Assembly: GCF_902686445.1 (NCBI RefSeq)
Contig: NC_062219.1
Location: 46,279,056-46,343,055 of the forward strand
Direction of reading: 5' to 3'
Length of the DNA: 64,000 nt
Origin: Sciurus carolinensis
Lineage: Eukaryota > Chordata > Mammalia > Rodentia > Sciuridae
Positions within the stretch are counted from its first letter, which is position 1, and each line of letters begins with the position of its first letter. Shown here one piece after another: positions 25,640-39,242 of this stretch. The position numbers were made by a program, and so were the translations under genes. The notes below the pieces were generated by a model. That model was not told where the DNA came from and searched no databases. It saw only the letters and a program-made list of their open reading frames with translations.

Positions 25640-26835
25640 GTGCTTGACATTCCCCAACGCTGACTGCACTGCCAAGTCACTGACCACTTCTCTTCCCTCT
25701 AGAAATGCTTTCTTTTCTTGGTTCTGAACATCACACTACCCTGGTTTTCTTCCTGTTTCAGACCATGCCTCCAACCTTTGCTGGGTCCTCCTCTGTTTGA
25801 CTCTGAAGATTAGTGTGCTCTCCAGATCACCTACCCCTCTTCTCCTCTATCTATACAGTGTCTCTGGGCAATTTTATCCAAGACCCATGACTCCCAAGTC
25901 CAAATGCCAGGCTCTGATTTCTCCCCAGAATTCCATACTACAGCTTTCATTTGACATTTCTATTAGACATCTCTAAATTAACTTGCCAGAAGTAAACTCA
26001 TAAAATTTCTACCCACAAACATGTTCCTCTCTCATCCTTTCTTGTCTTATGAGAAATATGGCACCATCACCCACCCAAATGCTCAAGCTCAAACAACGGA
26101 ATTTTTCTTGATGCCTCCTCCTCAGCTGCCTCATCAAATCACCCAGCTGGCCCCAAGGACTCCAGCTCCTGATGCAAATCTCTCCAAAACAAAACCCCTT
26201 CTCTCCACTTCCATTGCTTCTGGACAGTCCCGCTTCCAACATGTCTTTCCTGAAGTAGTCACATAACCTCTCCCACCATCTCTAACAGCAGCCAGAGTGG
26301 TCTTTTCAAAACATTAACCCAATAATTTGTTTAAAATTTTTCATTTGTTCCCCATTACACTTAAAAGTGGCATTGTCTCCCTCTCTGATCTCCTCCCCAA
26401 CCACTCCCCCCTGCTTCTTGGACTCCAGCCTCGGTTTCTTTCACTTCATTATGCCTACTTAACTCATCTCAGCATCTCTGCCTAGGATGCCATTCCTTCT
26501 GACCCTCCAGTGGCCAGTTTCTTCTTGCCATTCTAATCTTAGCTTCAGTGTCATCAAAGAGGCCTCTTCTGTCCACCCAAAGTTGAAGTACCATGCATTA
26601 CCTCTCTGTCACATCACCCCACTTTAATTCTCTGCATCTTATGTACTACCACTCAATATCTTTCCTAAGTGCTTATTGCCTGCCCCTTACCCCCAGAATG
26701 TAACCTCCTTAAGAGTGAAAACAGCACTTTTCTTTCTTGTTCCCTAAATTATCACCAATTTCTAGATTGTTCCTCTCACCTGACTCAATAATTATTTGTT
26801 GAATTGCCGAGTGCTACCTACTCTGTGCTCTCAGA
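25640..26835 (+). mobile_element. LINE-2-like 3' fragment
   Basis: Pyrimidine-rich L2-type sequence includes agcagccagagtggtctttt, then ttaaaagtggcattgtc, and an end with cagaatgtaacctccttaag and aataattatttgttgaattg. The left limit is uncertain. Confidence 0.55.
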
Positions 26836-27101
26836 ACTTGAGGTGAAGTGATATCAATGATGGAGCCAATCATGTTGGGCCCAATGTGACCCTGACACAC
26901 CTTCCATGCACTGCTCTCCTCAATTGTATGACCCCTGAAAGGTAGCACTCTCCACTTTTATCGCATCCCACAGATCTGGGCTGCTGTCCTTACCCTACTC
27001 CTTTTAGTTTCCCTGCCCAACCTTCCAGGAGGGACCTTCAAGGAGGAGCCCCAACTAAACTCCAGGAAATTGGTTGGAGCCAGGCTTACCCTACTACCTC
27101 C
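26836..27101. other. no gene seen
   Basis: Short intronic gap between the L2 piece and the MaLR LTR. Confidence 0.5.
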
Positions 27102-27490
27102 ATGTGTTAGTCACCTTTCTGTCACTGTAACAAAATACCAGGGATAACCAACTTATAAGAAAAAAGATTTACTTTGGCTCATAGTTTTAGAGGTTTCAGT
27201 CCATGGCAACTTGGCCCTGATGCCATTAGGCCCGAGAAGAGGCAGGACAGGATGACAGGAGAGTATGGCAGAGGAATCTGCTCAGCTCAAGGTAGCCAGG
27301 AAGCAAAGAGAGAGAGGCAGGGACTAGGATCCCAATATCTGTTCATGGGCATGCCCCAAATGACCTAACTTCCTTCCACTAGGCCCTAACTCTTACAGGT
27401 TCCACCACCTCCCAATAATGTCACAGGCTGATGACCAAGTCTTTAGCACAAAGCCTTTGGGGGACATTTAAGATTCAAACCAAAATACTC
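27102..27490 (-). mobile_element. solitary MaLR LTR, minus strand
   Basis: It begins tgtgttagtcacctttctgt and has tttactttggctcatag, gtttcagtccatgg, then tttgggggacatttaag near the end. It has the same layout as the 15816 LTR but is a separate, diverged copy. The 64-codon open frame inside is not viral coding sequence. Confidence 0.7.
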
Positions 27491-28089
27491 CACATCACCA
27501 GCTGGTATGCACAGATTTGCAGGGCCAGAACTAGCACTAACCTAATGCCCCTACAATGAGGACCCCGTTCCTCCTTGACTAGCTTCGTTCCTAGAATTCA
27601 GACTCACTGTTACTTGTTATTCCCACTGAGATATCCAGCTGGGACCTGTACTTCTAAAACTTTCTTTTGTAAAATGTCAGTTGTTTTCCAATTCATTACA
27701 GATGATACTTTTTAAAAATAAAATTAAAAGCAACTACAAGAAAAATGAAGTGGTAAAAAGCAAAAGTCAAATATAAGACCTAAAAGACACAGAAGCATCC
27801 CGTCAAACTTTGGCGACTGTTTCTAAATGGTTAGTCTTGGGTTCTCTTCTTATCACAGCTGGGTCCCACAGTTTGGGGTTTGGCATGGGTCCACAGACCA
27901 CATTCTGAGTAGCTGATGCTGGCCTGGCTGCCTCTCTAGCTCACTGGGCACTTTAAACCCCCTCAGCCCCAGGGAGCAGATCTCTTTCTTATGGCAGCTT
28001 TTCAAAAACCTTCCAACAAATAAGTATTGAATATCTTCTATGTTCAAGGCACTGTTGGTTGCCTTCCCATGCATTATCTAATCTTCCTC
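27491..28089. other. no gene seen
   Basis: Intronic DNA, nothing recognised. Confidence 0.5.
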
Positions 28090-28630
28090 TTCCTGATCCT
28101 GATCCAGATTCTTCAATTCCCCAACTTCCCTCTCCATCCTGGCCACCTCCACTCCATTTAGACTCCCAGATCCTCTCCCCTAAATGAATGCAGTAGCTTC
28201 CTACCTGATCCCCATACTCCAATCCCTTTCCTCACCTCTGGCCTGCAGATTTTGTGCAGAATATCATGGTTAGGCACATCTGTGATCATACTCTTTCTCT
28301 CTTCAATAGCCTACAATAATAAAAACTAATAGAATTAAGTCTAACTGCTTACTGGAGTGCCTAAGTCTTTGTATTATCTGGCCCATCCCACAATTCAAGC
28401 CCTAATTCATTCTGCTGCAATTTATTCACATCCTATATCTAATGATGTCAAATTGGATATTGACTCCTTTCCCCAATCTCTTACCTCCGTATATAGTTCA
28501 TCCTTTCTCTACCTGCCTTCCTCACACGTTCTTAGCCTACCCATCTTTCAACAATGGCAAATACCACCCTGACCCTTCCTGCCCTGTCTCCAGTCTAGCA
28601 CTCCTTATCCCCCTCTGTAGTCTTAAGAAA
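28090..28630 (+). mobile_element. LINE-2-like fragment
   Basis: Pyrimidine-rich L2-type order, with tgcagtagcttcctacctg and tctggcccatcccacaattc. Ancient and not coding. Confidence 0.5.
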
Positions 28631-28689
28631 GCATGTAGCAATCACATAAATTTGTTTCTAGAAAAGGATGACAACTTTTGTCATTTTTA

Positions 28690-28815
28690 AATATGTTTTA
28701 TTGTTGTTTTGTTTTTGTGTATTTGAATTATACTAAATAGTGGGGCTGTGGAATTCATTATGATCTATTTATACATACATATAATATAATTTGGCCATTT
28801 TCATTCCCCAGTATC
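28690..28815 (-). mobile_element. L1 3'-end fragment, minus strand
   Basis: In reverse orientation the end of an older L1: attatactaaatagtgggg, then ttcattatgatctat and cattttcattccccagta. Confidence 0.4.
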
Positions 28816-29310
28816 TCCTCTTAATGACTTTTGTTATTGAGAGAATAACATATAATGGAATGTTTTATAACATAAAATGTATATACAATGTAAAATTTAA
28901 GAACCTGTGCTACTGTCTAAATGCTAATTTAAACCAAACACTCTCATTAGGTTATATCACAGCATCAAGTATCCAGTCCTTCCACCAACTCATCTTCATG
29001 GTCTGATCATATTTTAAATCTCTCCTCTCTGCAAGGCACAAACATGTGCCCGAGCCCCTGCTAAGTTTTCTTTGTACTGTCAGCATATAATATTTTCAGA
29101 AAACTGTTTTCTTGAATTATGCAGCAATGACTTTAATAAGTTCAACCTAAATGGCAGAATAGGATTCAAATCTGTTCTCCAGTTTCTCCTAACACTCTGA
29201 AGTTATATGAACACTAATGGCCAGTTCCTTGTTTTTTTGTTTGTTTGTTTTGTTTTGTTTCGTTTGTTGTCTTTAAGCCTTAAGTGAAAGAAGCTCAACT
29301 ATATTCTATG
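28816..29310. other. no gene seen; (GTTT)n tract
   Basis: A GTTT/GTTTT simple repeat is at about 29235..29268. Otherwise unrecognised. Confidence 0.5.
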
Positions 29311-29328
29311 AGAAAATTCTACTGCTTG

Positions 29329-32300
29329 ATTAACACCTGGAGACTAAACAATACACTATTGAATGACCAATGGATAGCAGAAGAAATCAGGGATGAAATT
29401 TAAAAATACTTAGAGGTAAATGAGAATAGTGATACAACATATCTAAATCTCTGGGACACTATGAAGGCAGCACGAAGAGGAAATTTCATTGCATTGAGCT
29501 CATTCAATAGAAGGACAGAACATCAACAAAGAAATAACCTAATATTACATCTCAAAGACCTAGAAAAAGAACAAATCAATACCAAAAGCAGTAGAAGACA
29601 GGAAAAAATTAAAGTCAGAGCTGAAATCAATGAAACTGAAATAAAAGAAATAATCCAAAAAAATTGACAAGACAAAAAGTTGATTCTTTGAAAAAAAAAT
29701 CAATAAAATTGATAAACCCTTAGCCAAGCTAACAGAGAAAACTCAAATTACTAAAATTCATGATGAAAAAGGAAATATCACAACAGACACTACTGATATA
29801 CAGACGATAATCAAAGCTTTTTGAAAAATTTTCTAAAATAATTTTTTAGTTTCCAATGGATCTTTTATTTATTTATTTATTTATATGTAGTGCTGAGGAT
29901 CGAACCCAGTGCCTCACATGTGCCTGGCAAGCACTCCACCACTGAGTTACAACCCCTGCTCTATTTTGAAAATTTAGACTCTAATAAAACAAAAATCTTG
30001 AAGACTTTGACAAATTTCTAGAGAGGTATATAACCTACCCAAACTGAATCAGGAGGACACAGAAAATTTACACAGATTGAATACAATCAATGAATTGAAG
30101 ATGCCATCAAAAGCCTACCAAGAAAGAAAAGCCCAGGACCAGATGGATTCTCAAATAAGTTCTACAAGACCTTCAAAGAATACCAATCCTCCTCAAATTA
30201 TTCCATGATACAGAAAAGAAGGGAACCCTTCCAAACTCATTTATGAAGCTAGTATCATTCTGAAACCAAGACCAGACAAAGACACATCAAGGAAAGAAAA
30301 TTTCAGACCAATATTCCTGATGAATATAGACGCAAAAATTCTTAATAAAATTCTGGAAAATCACATACAAAAACATAGTTAAAAGATAGTGCACCATGAT
30401 CAAGTATGGTTCATCCCAGGGATGCAAGGTTGGTTCAATATATGAAAATCAATAAATATAACCCATCACATCGATAGATTTAAGACAAGAATCAAATGAT
30501 TGTCTCAACAGAGTAGAAAAAGCATTGAATGAAATACGGCATCCATTCATGCTCAAAGCATTAGAAAAACTAGGAATAGTAGGAACATGCCTCGATATTG
30601 TAAAAGCTATATATGCTAAACCCAGGCCAACATCATTCTAACTGGAGAAAAATTGAAGGCATTCCCTCTAAAAACTGGAACAAGACAAGGATGTCTTCTT
30701 TCACCACTTCTATTCAACATAGTCCTGGAAACTCTAGCCAGAACAATTAGACAGACAAAAAAAAAAATTAAAGGGATATAAATAGGAAAAGAAGAGCTCA
30801 AAATATCACTACTTGCTCACAAATGATTCTATATTTAGAAGACCCAGAAAACTTCTAAAACTCATACATAAATTCAGCAAAGTAGCAGGATACAAATTAA
30901 CACCCATAAATCAATTTGTTCCTATATTTCAGTGATTAATCCACTGAAAGAGAAATTAGGAAAACTATCACATTCACAATAGCATCAAAAATAAAATAAA
31001 ATACTTGGGAATCAATCTAACTACACAACACTAAATCAATGAAAACTACACAACACTAAAGAAAAAAATTGAAGAAGAACTCAGAAGATGGAAAGATCTC
31101 CCATGTTCTTAGATAGGCAGAATCAATATTGTCAAAATGCCCGTACTACCAAAAGCACTATACAGATTTAATGCAATTCCTATTAAAGTTCCAAATATGT
31201 TCTTCACAGAAATAGAAAAAGCAGTTGTGAAATTCACTTGGAAAAATAAGTGGCCCAGAATAACCAAAGCAATCCTCAGCAAGAAAAGTGAAGCAAGAGG
31301 CATCACAATACCAGACCTTAAATTATACTACAGAGCTTATAGTAACAAAAATGGCCATGGTACTGGCACAAAAACAGACATGAAGACCAATAATACAGAA
31401 GACACAGAGACAAACCTACATAAATACAGTTAGCTCATACTAGACAAAGCTGCCATAAATATACATTGGAAAAAAAAAGAGCCCCTCTTCAACAAATGGT
31501 GCTGGAAAAACTGGAAATACATATGCAACAAAATGAAATGAGACCCCTATCTCTCACCCTGCACAAAACTCAACTCAAAGTGGATTAATGACCTATGCAT
31601 TGGACCAGAAACCCGCACCTACTAGAAGAAAAAGTAGGCCCAAATCTCCATCATATCAGTTTAGGAACCAAATTCCTCAGTGAGACTCTGAAAGCTCAAA
31701 AAATAAAATCAAGAATCAATAAATAGGATATATCAAACTAAAAAGCTTCTTCAGAGCAAAGGAAACAATCAAGAACATAAACATAGAGCCTACAGAATAG
31801 GAGAAAATCTTTGCCACCTGCACCTCAAATAGAGCATTAATCTCCAGGATATATAAAGAACTCAAAAAACTTAACAACAAAAAGACAAATAACCCAATCA
31901 ATACATGGCCAAGGAACTGAACAGACACTACACAGGAAAGAAAAACAAATGGTCAAGAAGTATATGAAAAAACACTCAACATCTCTAGCAATTAGAGAAA
32001 TACAAATTAAAACTACACTGAGATTTCACCTTACTCCAGTCAGAATGGCAATTATCAAGAGTAAAAGTAACAATAAATATTGGTGAGGATGTGGGGGAAA
32101 AGGCACACTCACACATTACTGGTGGGGCTGCAAATTGGTGCAACTACTCTGGAAAGCAGTATGATGATTCCTCAAAAAACTTGGAATGGACCCACCATTT
32201 GACCCAATTATCCCACTCCTAGGTTTATATCCAAAGGACTTAAAATCAGCGTACTGTAGTGATGCAGCCACATCAGTGTTCAATTCACAATAGCTAAGCT

Positions 32301-32480
32301 ATGGAACCAACCTAGGTGCCCGTCAATAGATGAATGGACAAAGAAAATGTGGTATGTATCCACAATGGAATATTACTCGGCCATAAAGAAGAATAAAAAT
32401 TATGGCATTTGTCAGTAAATAGATGGAACTGGAGGCTATCATGCTAAGTAAAATAAACCAGTCCCAAAAAAACAAAGGCT
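29329..32480 (+). pseudogene. L1-B ORF2 fragment
   Basis: This is the C-terminal three quarters of L1 ORF2. Short open pieces include 29461..29667 and 31137..31433 (a stretch after RT with [20 protein letters not shown]). The reverse-transcriptase box near 30815 is destroyed by a deletion. Stops and frameshifts are frequent, and an inverted ID SINE splits it. It is non-functional and the 3' limit is approximate. Confidence 0.8.
29862..29962 (-). mobile_element. ID-type SINE, minus strand, inside L1-B
   Basis: Read on plus: an (attt)n tail, then gctgaggatcgaacccagtg and cactgagttacaacccctgc, the inverted ID body. L1 text continues on both sides with a short ttgaaaa duplication. Confidence 0.85.
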
Positions 32481-32776
32481 GAATGTTCTCTCTGATATGC
32501 AGAAGCTAACTCACAATGTGGGAGGCACTGGACATTCACCGGATTGGGACAGGGGAATGAGTGGAAGGGAGAGAGTTTGGGAATGGGAAAGATAGTAGAA
32601 TAAACTGGACATAACTTTGCTATGTTCATACATGTATACATGACCAGTGTAGCTCCACATCATGTACAACCACAGGAATGGGAAGTTATAATCCACGTAT
32701 GTATAATATGGTAAAATACATTAGACTGTCATATATAACTAAAAAGAACAAATGAAAAAATGAAAATTTTGCTTGA

Positions 32777-33944
32777 ATCTGCATACACTTGGAGTAATTT
32801 CATGGATTTGAGGTTCTTGAGTAGTTTTTCCATAGCAGCTACCTTATGGGGATTTTTTTTTGGTTATACTAGCTTGAAGATGGAATCTAGAGATATGGTA
32901 TATGTTTATTTCCTCTTTATTTAAATTGCCTCTTTGATGGGTTATATTGAAAGGGTAATAATAAAAACTCCACCGATGGCACCCAGAGGTCACACCAGTT
33001 TGTGACTATCTGATTCACTACTGTCAGGCTACGAGAGTCTGACATATAATAGGCACCTAATAAATACTTATTGAATAAAAGACTGCCTGGATGAATAAAC
33101 CAATGAACAAGGGAAGGAGATTTGTTTCTTCAATAGATCAGGATACTTTGTACTTTCTCAGAGTCAAGGATGATTATGAGTTATAGCCCTATTATTCCAA
33201 ATCTGGATATAATTAATATGATTTGGTTTTTTGAATCTATTAAATATTTATTCCATTGTAGTAGGTATGCCTAATTTGTTTAATATAGAAATGTAATAGG
33301 AATTAGTGGCTCAGAATCTTGGACTTTAGTAAGTGATACTTAAGGTATTCTTTTCAGTCACCAGAGTCACATATATGAATATTCTTGAGGGAAAGCTTGG
33401 AATTTAAATTCAGTAGAAAAATATTTTTTAATTAAATGACAACATACATAATAAACAAATTATACTCTTGTGTCCATGGATTGAGATGTGACATTTTTCT
33501 GAGAAAATGTTTTCTAAAGGGTATTTATTTTTATCATTTTCCTTGACATTTCCTGTGAAATTTCTTCTATATTCACATAGTCCCTCAATAAGGCCAAAAT
33601 GTCAAAACAAGAAGTTTCATATGGATTGCAAATTGAACAACTTATTTGTATGATCATCCAGTTAGACATTATGTAGCATAATTCAGATTATGGGTTAGAG
33701 AATTTCACTTCAAATAGCAATATACATGACAAATTCCCCAGTTCCCTTTTGAGGGCATCCAGTTTTGTCATACATGTCAAACTCAGCATGAAGTAATTGC
33801 CTAAGAATCAGTGAATGTGTACCTGTATATGTTCATGCTGCAGTCAAGAAATATGCCAAATATTTATGGTTTTTTTCCATATGTCTACTAGAGCTTAACC
33901 TCCTGATCACACTTTTTTAGTAGCATAATCAAGAATCAATACGT
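32777..33944. other. no gene seen
   Basis: Intronic DNA. A tail like MIR/L2 (aggcacctaataaatactta) is at 33050..33075. Confidence 0.5.
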
Positions 33945-34172
33945 TACCCAGGCATAGTGACACTTGCGTATAATCCCAGCAGCTCAGGAAGCTGAGGCAG
34001 GAAGATCGTGAGTTCAAAGCCACCCTAGGCAACTAGTTAGACTCTAAGTAACTTAGCAAGACCCTGTTTCCAAATAAAAACAAAAAGGGCTGGGGATGTG
34101 GCTCAGTGGTTAAGCTCCCCTGGGTTCAATCCTGGTACCTAAAGCGAACAAACAAAAAAATCAGTGTGTTTG
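33945..34172 (+). mobile_element. dimeric SINE (B1-like + ID)
   Basis: The B1 half (gtataatcccagcagctcag) is followed by the ID half (gggctggggatgtggctcag, gggttcaatcctggtacc) and an A-rich tail. Confidence 0.88.
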
Positions 34173-37100
34173 AATGATATATAGTAAATGTTCATTGGCC
34201 TGAACTCAAATGAACGAAAAAGCTAAACAACAACTTTATGGTGGTGCTTTCACATACTGCTTCCAACTTTTATGAGAAAATCATAAATTAATAATAAATC
34301 ATCTCTTGCCTTAAGTAACTTTAGAACTATATGGGCAGCCAGCTCAGTTTCCTATACCATCTATATCTACAATGTACAACAAAAATAGACATCTATAAAG
34401 ATGATCCTAAGGCACTGAAGAATTTTGAGAAAGTAAAAGGTCAAAGAAAAACTATAGAGATGTCTGTTTATTATACATTAATTGCTTGGAAATGCACCAT
34501 ATTTTTCCAAGGTAAACAAAATAATTATTTAATATGACCATTCATTACTCCAAGCACAGTATATAAAACATACTAAATGATCATTTATTTTATTTTCATA
34601 ATTTAATTTTTTAGTGAAAATTAAATGCGTACTTCACACATCCTTTATTTATTAGTGATCCTAGAAATGTCTGTTTTTAATAACAGCACCCGACTGCATT
34701 TGGAATATTTTGTATCAATTATCCTCATTACAAGCCAATCTTCCTCTTTTCATTTTGACATCTGTTCTAAGAAGCAGCTTGAGGAAGAACCTCACTATCA
34801 ATTTCTTAACAAAAGCCTTCTCACTTTATAAAGAAAGATCATCTAAATTACAATATGTCATCATCAACTTGATCTAACACCTAGTTTATTTGTGACCTTA
34901 TTTCTTGGCATCCATTCCATTGGTTTGCAATTTTCTGTCCACCTTATGAATGATTCAGAAAGGTTATATACACATATTTGCCCATCATACATGATAACTT
35001 TCCCAATTGGATGTTGATTTAATGTAAGTTTGCTAGCAACTCTCCTATGTATCATTTTTAATGTCCCTTGGTTTACAATACAAAAAAGTTTCAGATACTT
35101 TTAATAAAATAAATCTAAATGTAAATTGGACATCAGTTCCAAATCAAATGATTGGATAGCCCAGGGTCACTAGTGGTTCTATTGTAATAATTAAACATCC
35201 CCACTACAAGATTCAAAAAGCAGAAACCCCTTTACTACTTAATACAATCCAATATATGTCTTATTGTGGAAAAAAGTAGATCAAACCTAGAATTTCTTGG
35301 TTATTTTTGTGAAGAACTGAAAATAATGGGAATATTTTATAATAAAGGGAATATTTAAAACATAATGGAATATTTCTTTTCCCATGGGAAAGCACACATA
35401 TGCAAAACACAAAATAAGCTATCACTAATTTTAAAGGGTATTTTATTAAATAATCATTTCAGAGGAAAGGATCTCCAGGCACTTTAAAATAATAGATCAG
35501 TATCAACTCTAAGTCTCAAAGAAATCTACTTGATCAGCAGTTTCTGTAAGAGGGTCATCAACTGCTGCCCTTGAAGTATTTTCTTTTTGTTGTATCTTGC
35601 TTGCCTGAGGCAGGGTAATAAATGCTATCCCATTCTAAAAAATAAGAGAAAAACAGGTTGCCAAATTTTTTTCTTTGTTTGAATCAATACATTATTTTTC
35701 ATCTTTAAAAATTTTAAAAAGAGTAATTACCTCAGCATTCAAATAATCTTGCATTTCTTACATTTCACTGCCAAAACAATTTGACTAGAACAGGGGAAAG
35801 AATATAATATATCCCATTAATAGGTTAAAAAAGAATTTTCTGGCATTGCATCTTTTACCTAAGTCTTAGACACTAGACTACATTCTAACTTAATTGCTTC
35901 ACAGAAATCAGGTAGGCCATCAGTGAGATGCCCCAGTTATCATATGCAAAAAAATGCAGCAGTCCAAGACTTTAAAGTAAGGGGGCAGGATATTGGTGCT
36001 CTACTAGGAAATTAAACAATGCAGGATCATGTAAGGATGACTTTATTAAGGAAACACTGCATCTTCATTGTCAGTTTTTTGAGAGTAATTTCCTTTAATT
36101 AGTTATTAATCAATACTTCTCTCTTTAACTGTCCCTGTGTAGACAGGACATAAATAGCATGTGTTTGCATTTTTTCCTCTAGGCTGGCAGGTAGCTCTGA
36201 CCAAGGACTGGCAGTTCACCACCTTGCTCGCTGTCTTCCCCTACTGTTCCCATGGCACCATCCTGTCCCTCAGTGCTACCCCTTTAGTCCAATGGGATGG
36301 TAGGAGCTGACACTGCTGAATCGCCCGTCAGTGAGGAGACTGTCCCACCAGCTCACAGTGAGCGAACACTGCCAACTTCAGAGGTGTATGCCAAAAACTG
36401 AATGGATAATTTTTATATTGGCTTCATTAGCTTCCGGATTTGGAACTGCTTTCTTCTAGGATCTAAGATGCTGGATGCCAGGGATAGATTAAAGGAAGCA
36501 ACTAAAGACAATGAGTGGACAGGGTAACACAGGTGAAAGAAATGGAAGTATTAAGAAAGTAAAAGAAGGCAAAAAAAAAAAAAAAAAAAAAAAGAAAACA
36601 AAATGTGAGTAGATCTTGAGTTTTCAGAAAATGAACAGATGAGTAAGTCCCCACAAGCCTGACTAAACAGCCATAATTGACTAGTCAACACACCATGAGG
36701 GTTTAAACTAGAGGACAGCCACATCTAAGCACTGGCAACCTCTATAATCCCACTCTCCATCACACTCTTCCTGAGCACCTACCAATTCAGTAGCCACTAG
36801 TAATGCTGTCTCTAACTGAATGGCACGATTGTGGCACAAAAGCCAAGCTCATCAGCATGCTAAAGAAATTATTCCAACGACATTTTTAAATGTATTATGA
36901 TTTAGTGTTCTTACTAAAGATCTTTCTAAAGAGAAATATTTTTCCTTATTCTTTAAGTATAAGGAAAAGCCATTTACCCAAAATGAAATAGGATTTTGAA
37001 ATTTTTGAAGAACTTTGAAAGACAAATAAGTAATTGTTTTTCATTTAAGTCTAAAGGCTATAATTCTAGAGTTCCATTCATGGATATGCCTAAGATGAAA

Positions 37101-37376
37101 TATCATTGATCCAACCTAAGTTTAAGTTCCTCCCTAATACATTAGGAACAGTACAACTTAGGTTGCAGATCACAAAAGGCTTAGTAAAACACAAAGTTCT
37201 ACCCATAATGTACTATGACTTCCCTTTATTTGCCTGTGTTGCTTCCACAGACTCATCTTATACAACAAAAGTTGAATAAACAAAAAAATGTAGAGCTTCC
37301 TACATTTCCAAGTGATTTCTTCAGTATTAATTAATTCTCAAAATCATGGCAGGAGAGGTAAGGTAAGTATTATTAA
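34173..37376. other. no gene seen
   Basis: This is the longest stretch without recognised repeats in the intron, and is AT-rich. An A run is at 36571..36593. The segment 36180..36390 is GC-richer than its surroundings but shows no coding frame. It could hold regulatory DNA; the sequence alone does not show it. Confidence 0.5.
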
Positions 37377-37580
37377 ATGTGTTTTATTTTATTTTGCAAT
37401 AGTGGGAACTGAACCCAGAGGCATTTTACCACTGAGCTACAATGCCAGCCCTTTTTATGTATTTTTTAATTTTATTTTGAGACAAAGTCTCACTAAATTG
37501 CCAAGACTAGTCTCAAACTTGTAATCCTCCTGCCTCAGCCTCCTGAGTCACCGGGTGTGCACCACCATGCTAAGCTAGTA
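37377..37580 (-). mobile_element. dimeric SINE (B1-like + ID), minus strand
   Basis: Inverted ID half (actgagctacaatgccagcc), then inverted B1 half (gacaaagtctcactaaattg, then cctgcctcagcctcctgag). Confidence 0.88.
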
Positions 37581-37584
37581 AACA

Positions 37585-37690
37585 CACCTTACAAATGAAG
37601 AAACCAAGACCCAAGGAGATTAGTGGCTCTGAGGCAAGCTATATGATGAACTAGGGGCAAAGGAACGATGACCACCCACGTCTCCTCAAT
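37585..37690 (-). repeat. MIR fragment, minus strand
   Basis: Contains ttacaaatgaagaaaccaag followed by a weak remainder of inverted MIR. Confidence 0.45.
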
Positions 37691-38549
37691 CCTACCTCAG
37701 TGATCTTGCCATTCTGGACTCTACATTTTGTTAAACTACCTGCACAAAGTTGATAATAATTTATAAATTAAAAACAAATTAACTACTACAACAGTGTTTT
37801 CTGGTTTGATAAGAAAATTAATAATTAAAGACATTCTGCTTAAAACTACGGGTATTCTAAAGAACGGGAAACTCAACACGATAGGTACTGAGTCATCATC
37901 TTCTTGATTTATTCTGCTCATTATCTTTCAGACGCAATATTTTGGAATGTGTTATTCTGAGCTACAAATGGCAGAAAAGACTCGACTTTCTATTACCATC
38001 ACGTGTCTTACTCAGAAGTGAATTGCTTCTTTGAACATAAGTGGAAACATGCAGAAGTAGCCCTAAGTAAGTTATTATACACGTTAAGTCTTCACAAGGC
38101 ATCTTGAACGGTTTGGTGTTTGATATAACTAAATTCAACCATACTCCTTAAATCAGGATATTTGTCAAGTTTTTATTTCTGTATGTATTTTGTGCTCTCA
38201 CTGGAGCTTTAAGCCCCAAACAGTTGGTGTGAAGTCACTAGGAAATCTCTGCTACCCAAAACAGTGCCGCACAGAAACCTGTACGAACAGAGCAACCGGA
38301 AGGGTTACCCCTACATGCGCATCCGAATGCACGCACACGCACCCAAAAGAAACACGCGAAATCCACTCGCTATGTGATTTTTTTTTTACCTCCCAACTCA
38401 CGAATCGTGTTAAGTTACTTAAGTAGCAAAACTCCTTTCCACATCACAGTTGAGTCAGGGGGCTATAGTGGGGGACCCATTTTTATGTTTACCCAGGACC
38501 TCATTCTAAAACACCTCTATCCTTAAAGGCTCCACTACGCAGATTCCAG
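37691..38549. other. no gene seen; left shore of the CpG island
   Basis: Unique-looking DNA leading into the island, with rising CpG from about 38250. No exon recognised. Confidence 0.5.
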
Positions 38550-39233
38550 CACTGGAGGCGCCGGCGATCTTCTTGGCCAGCTTCAGAATAATCCAGCACC
38601 TCCTTCTTACACCCTTCCCGCAACATTTTGCACTTTGCGTGGGTCTGGTCCAGGCCTCCAGCCTCGGTTTCCCTGCCCGAAGCCAGTTAGAGACTGAGCG
38701 GCGACGAGCGTCAGGCAGAAGTGGTTTCCCCTCCGGTCCGCAGAGGATGAAGCCGCGACCCCATACCCTGGGGAGGGGTCGGAGCCGCCAGGCGGGGCGG
38801 ACAACAGCTCGAGGCCGCGACTTCCACACCATCTCCGCAGTCTGGCGCCTTCCCGCCTCCGCCCTGGCCATGTCCCCGGGTCCCCTGAGAGCAAAGCTGG
38901 GGTACGAGTGGGAAAGGGAAGTAAGACAACAAACGCGTGCCAGGGCGTGAGTGCAGATACACACAGGACAGCTTAGGGACGAAAAACCCCGCCTCTCCCC
39001 GAACTCGCTCCTCGGACCAGCCTGCAGCTCCCGCACTCCAGGGCTCCCGGCGCCAGGACAAAGCTGCCGTGGTCTCTCCGCGAGCGTCGGGCGCCTCGCT
39101 GGTCGCCCGCGCTCCTCAGTCTCCCCCAACCGCGACCCAGTCCCAAAGGACCTCAGAGACGTCCGAGGGACGGAGGGAACTCCGGGCCGGGAGCCCGCAG
39201 CCCCTGTCCCCGGCGCCCTCGCCCGGTGCCGCT

Positions 39234-39242
39234 GCTCACCTG
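39234..39242 (-). promoter_or_regulatory. SLC35F1: splice donor of exon 1
   Basis: On the minus strand the sequence is CAG|GTGAGC, with the last exon base at 39240 and the intron GT at 39239..39238. It splits a codon after its second base. Confidence 0.85.

Larger units (their letters stand above)
29329..32761 (+). mobile_element. LINE-1 copy B, 5'-truncated
   Basis: It begins inside ORF2, near the end of the endonuclease domain (aacacctggagactaaac), and runs to a 3' UTR and A-rich end. Imperfect target duplications flank it: gaaaattctactgcttga at 29312..29329 and gaaaattttgcttga at 32762..32776, differing by a 3-base indel. Truncation plus duplication is the usual result of target-primed reverse transcription. 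It carries an ID SINE at 29862. Confidence 0.85.
1..39239 (-). other. SLC35F1: intron 1 (5' part) of the SLC35F1-like gene
   Basis: Everything left of the exon 1 splice donor should be transcribed as intron 1 on the minus strand. No continuation of the coding sequence (the first membrane segments of the transporter) was recognised in any frame, so exon 2 lies outside the window and the intron is longer than 39 kb. A very large first intron fits what is known of SLC35F1, which spans hundreds of kilobases in human. The intron holds antisense LINE-1 copies, SINEs and old repeats. The intron assignment depends wholly on the exon 1 call. Confidence 0.75.

Noticed and set aside
38506..39129. 207-codon minus-strand open frame left of exon 1
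   Set aside because: It lies in intron 1 after the splice donor, overlaps other frames equally open because of high GC, and shows no recognisable domain.
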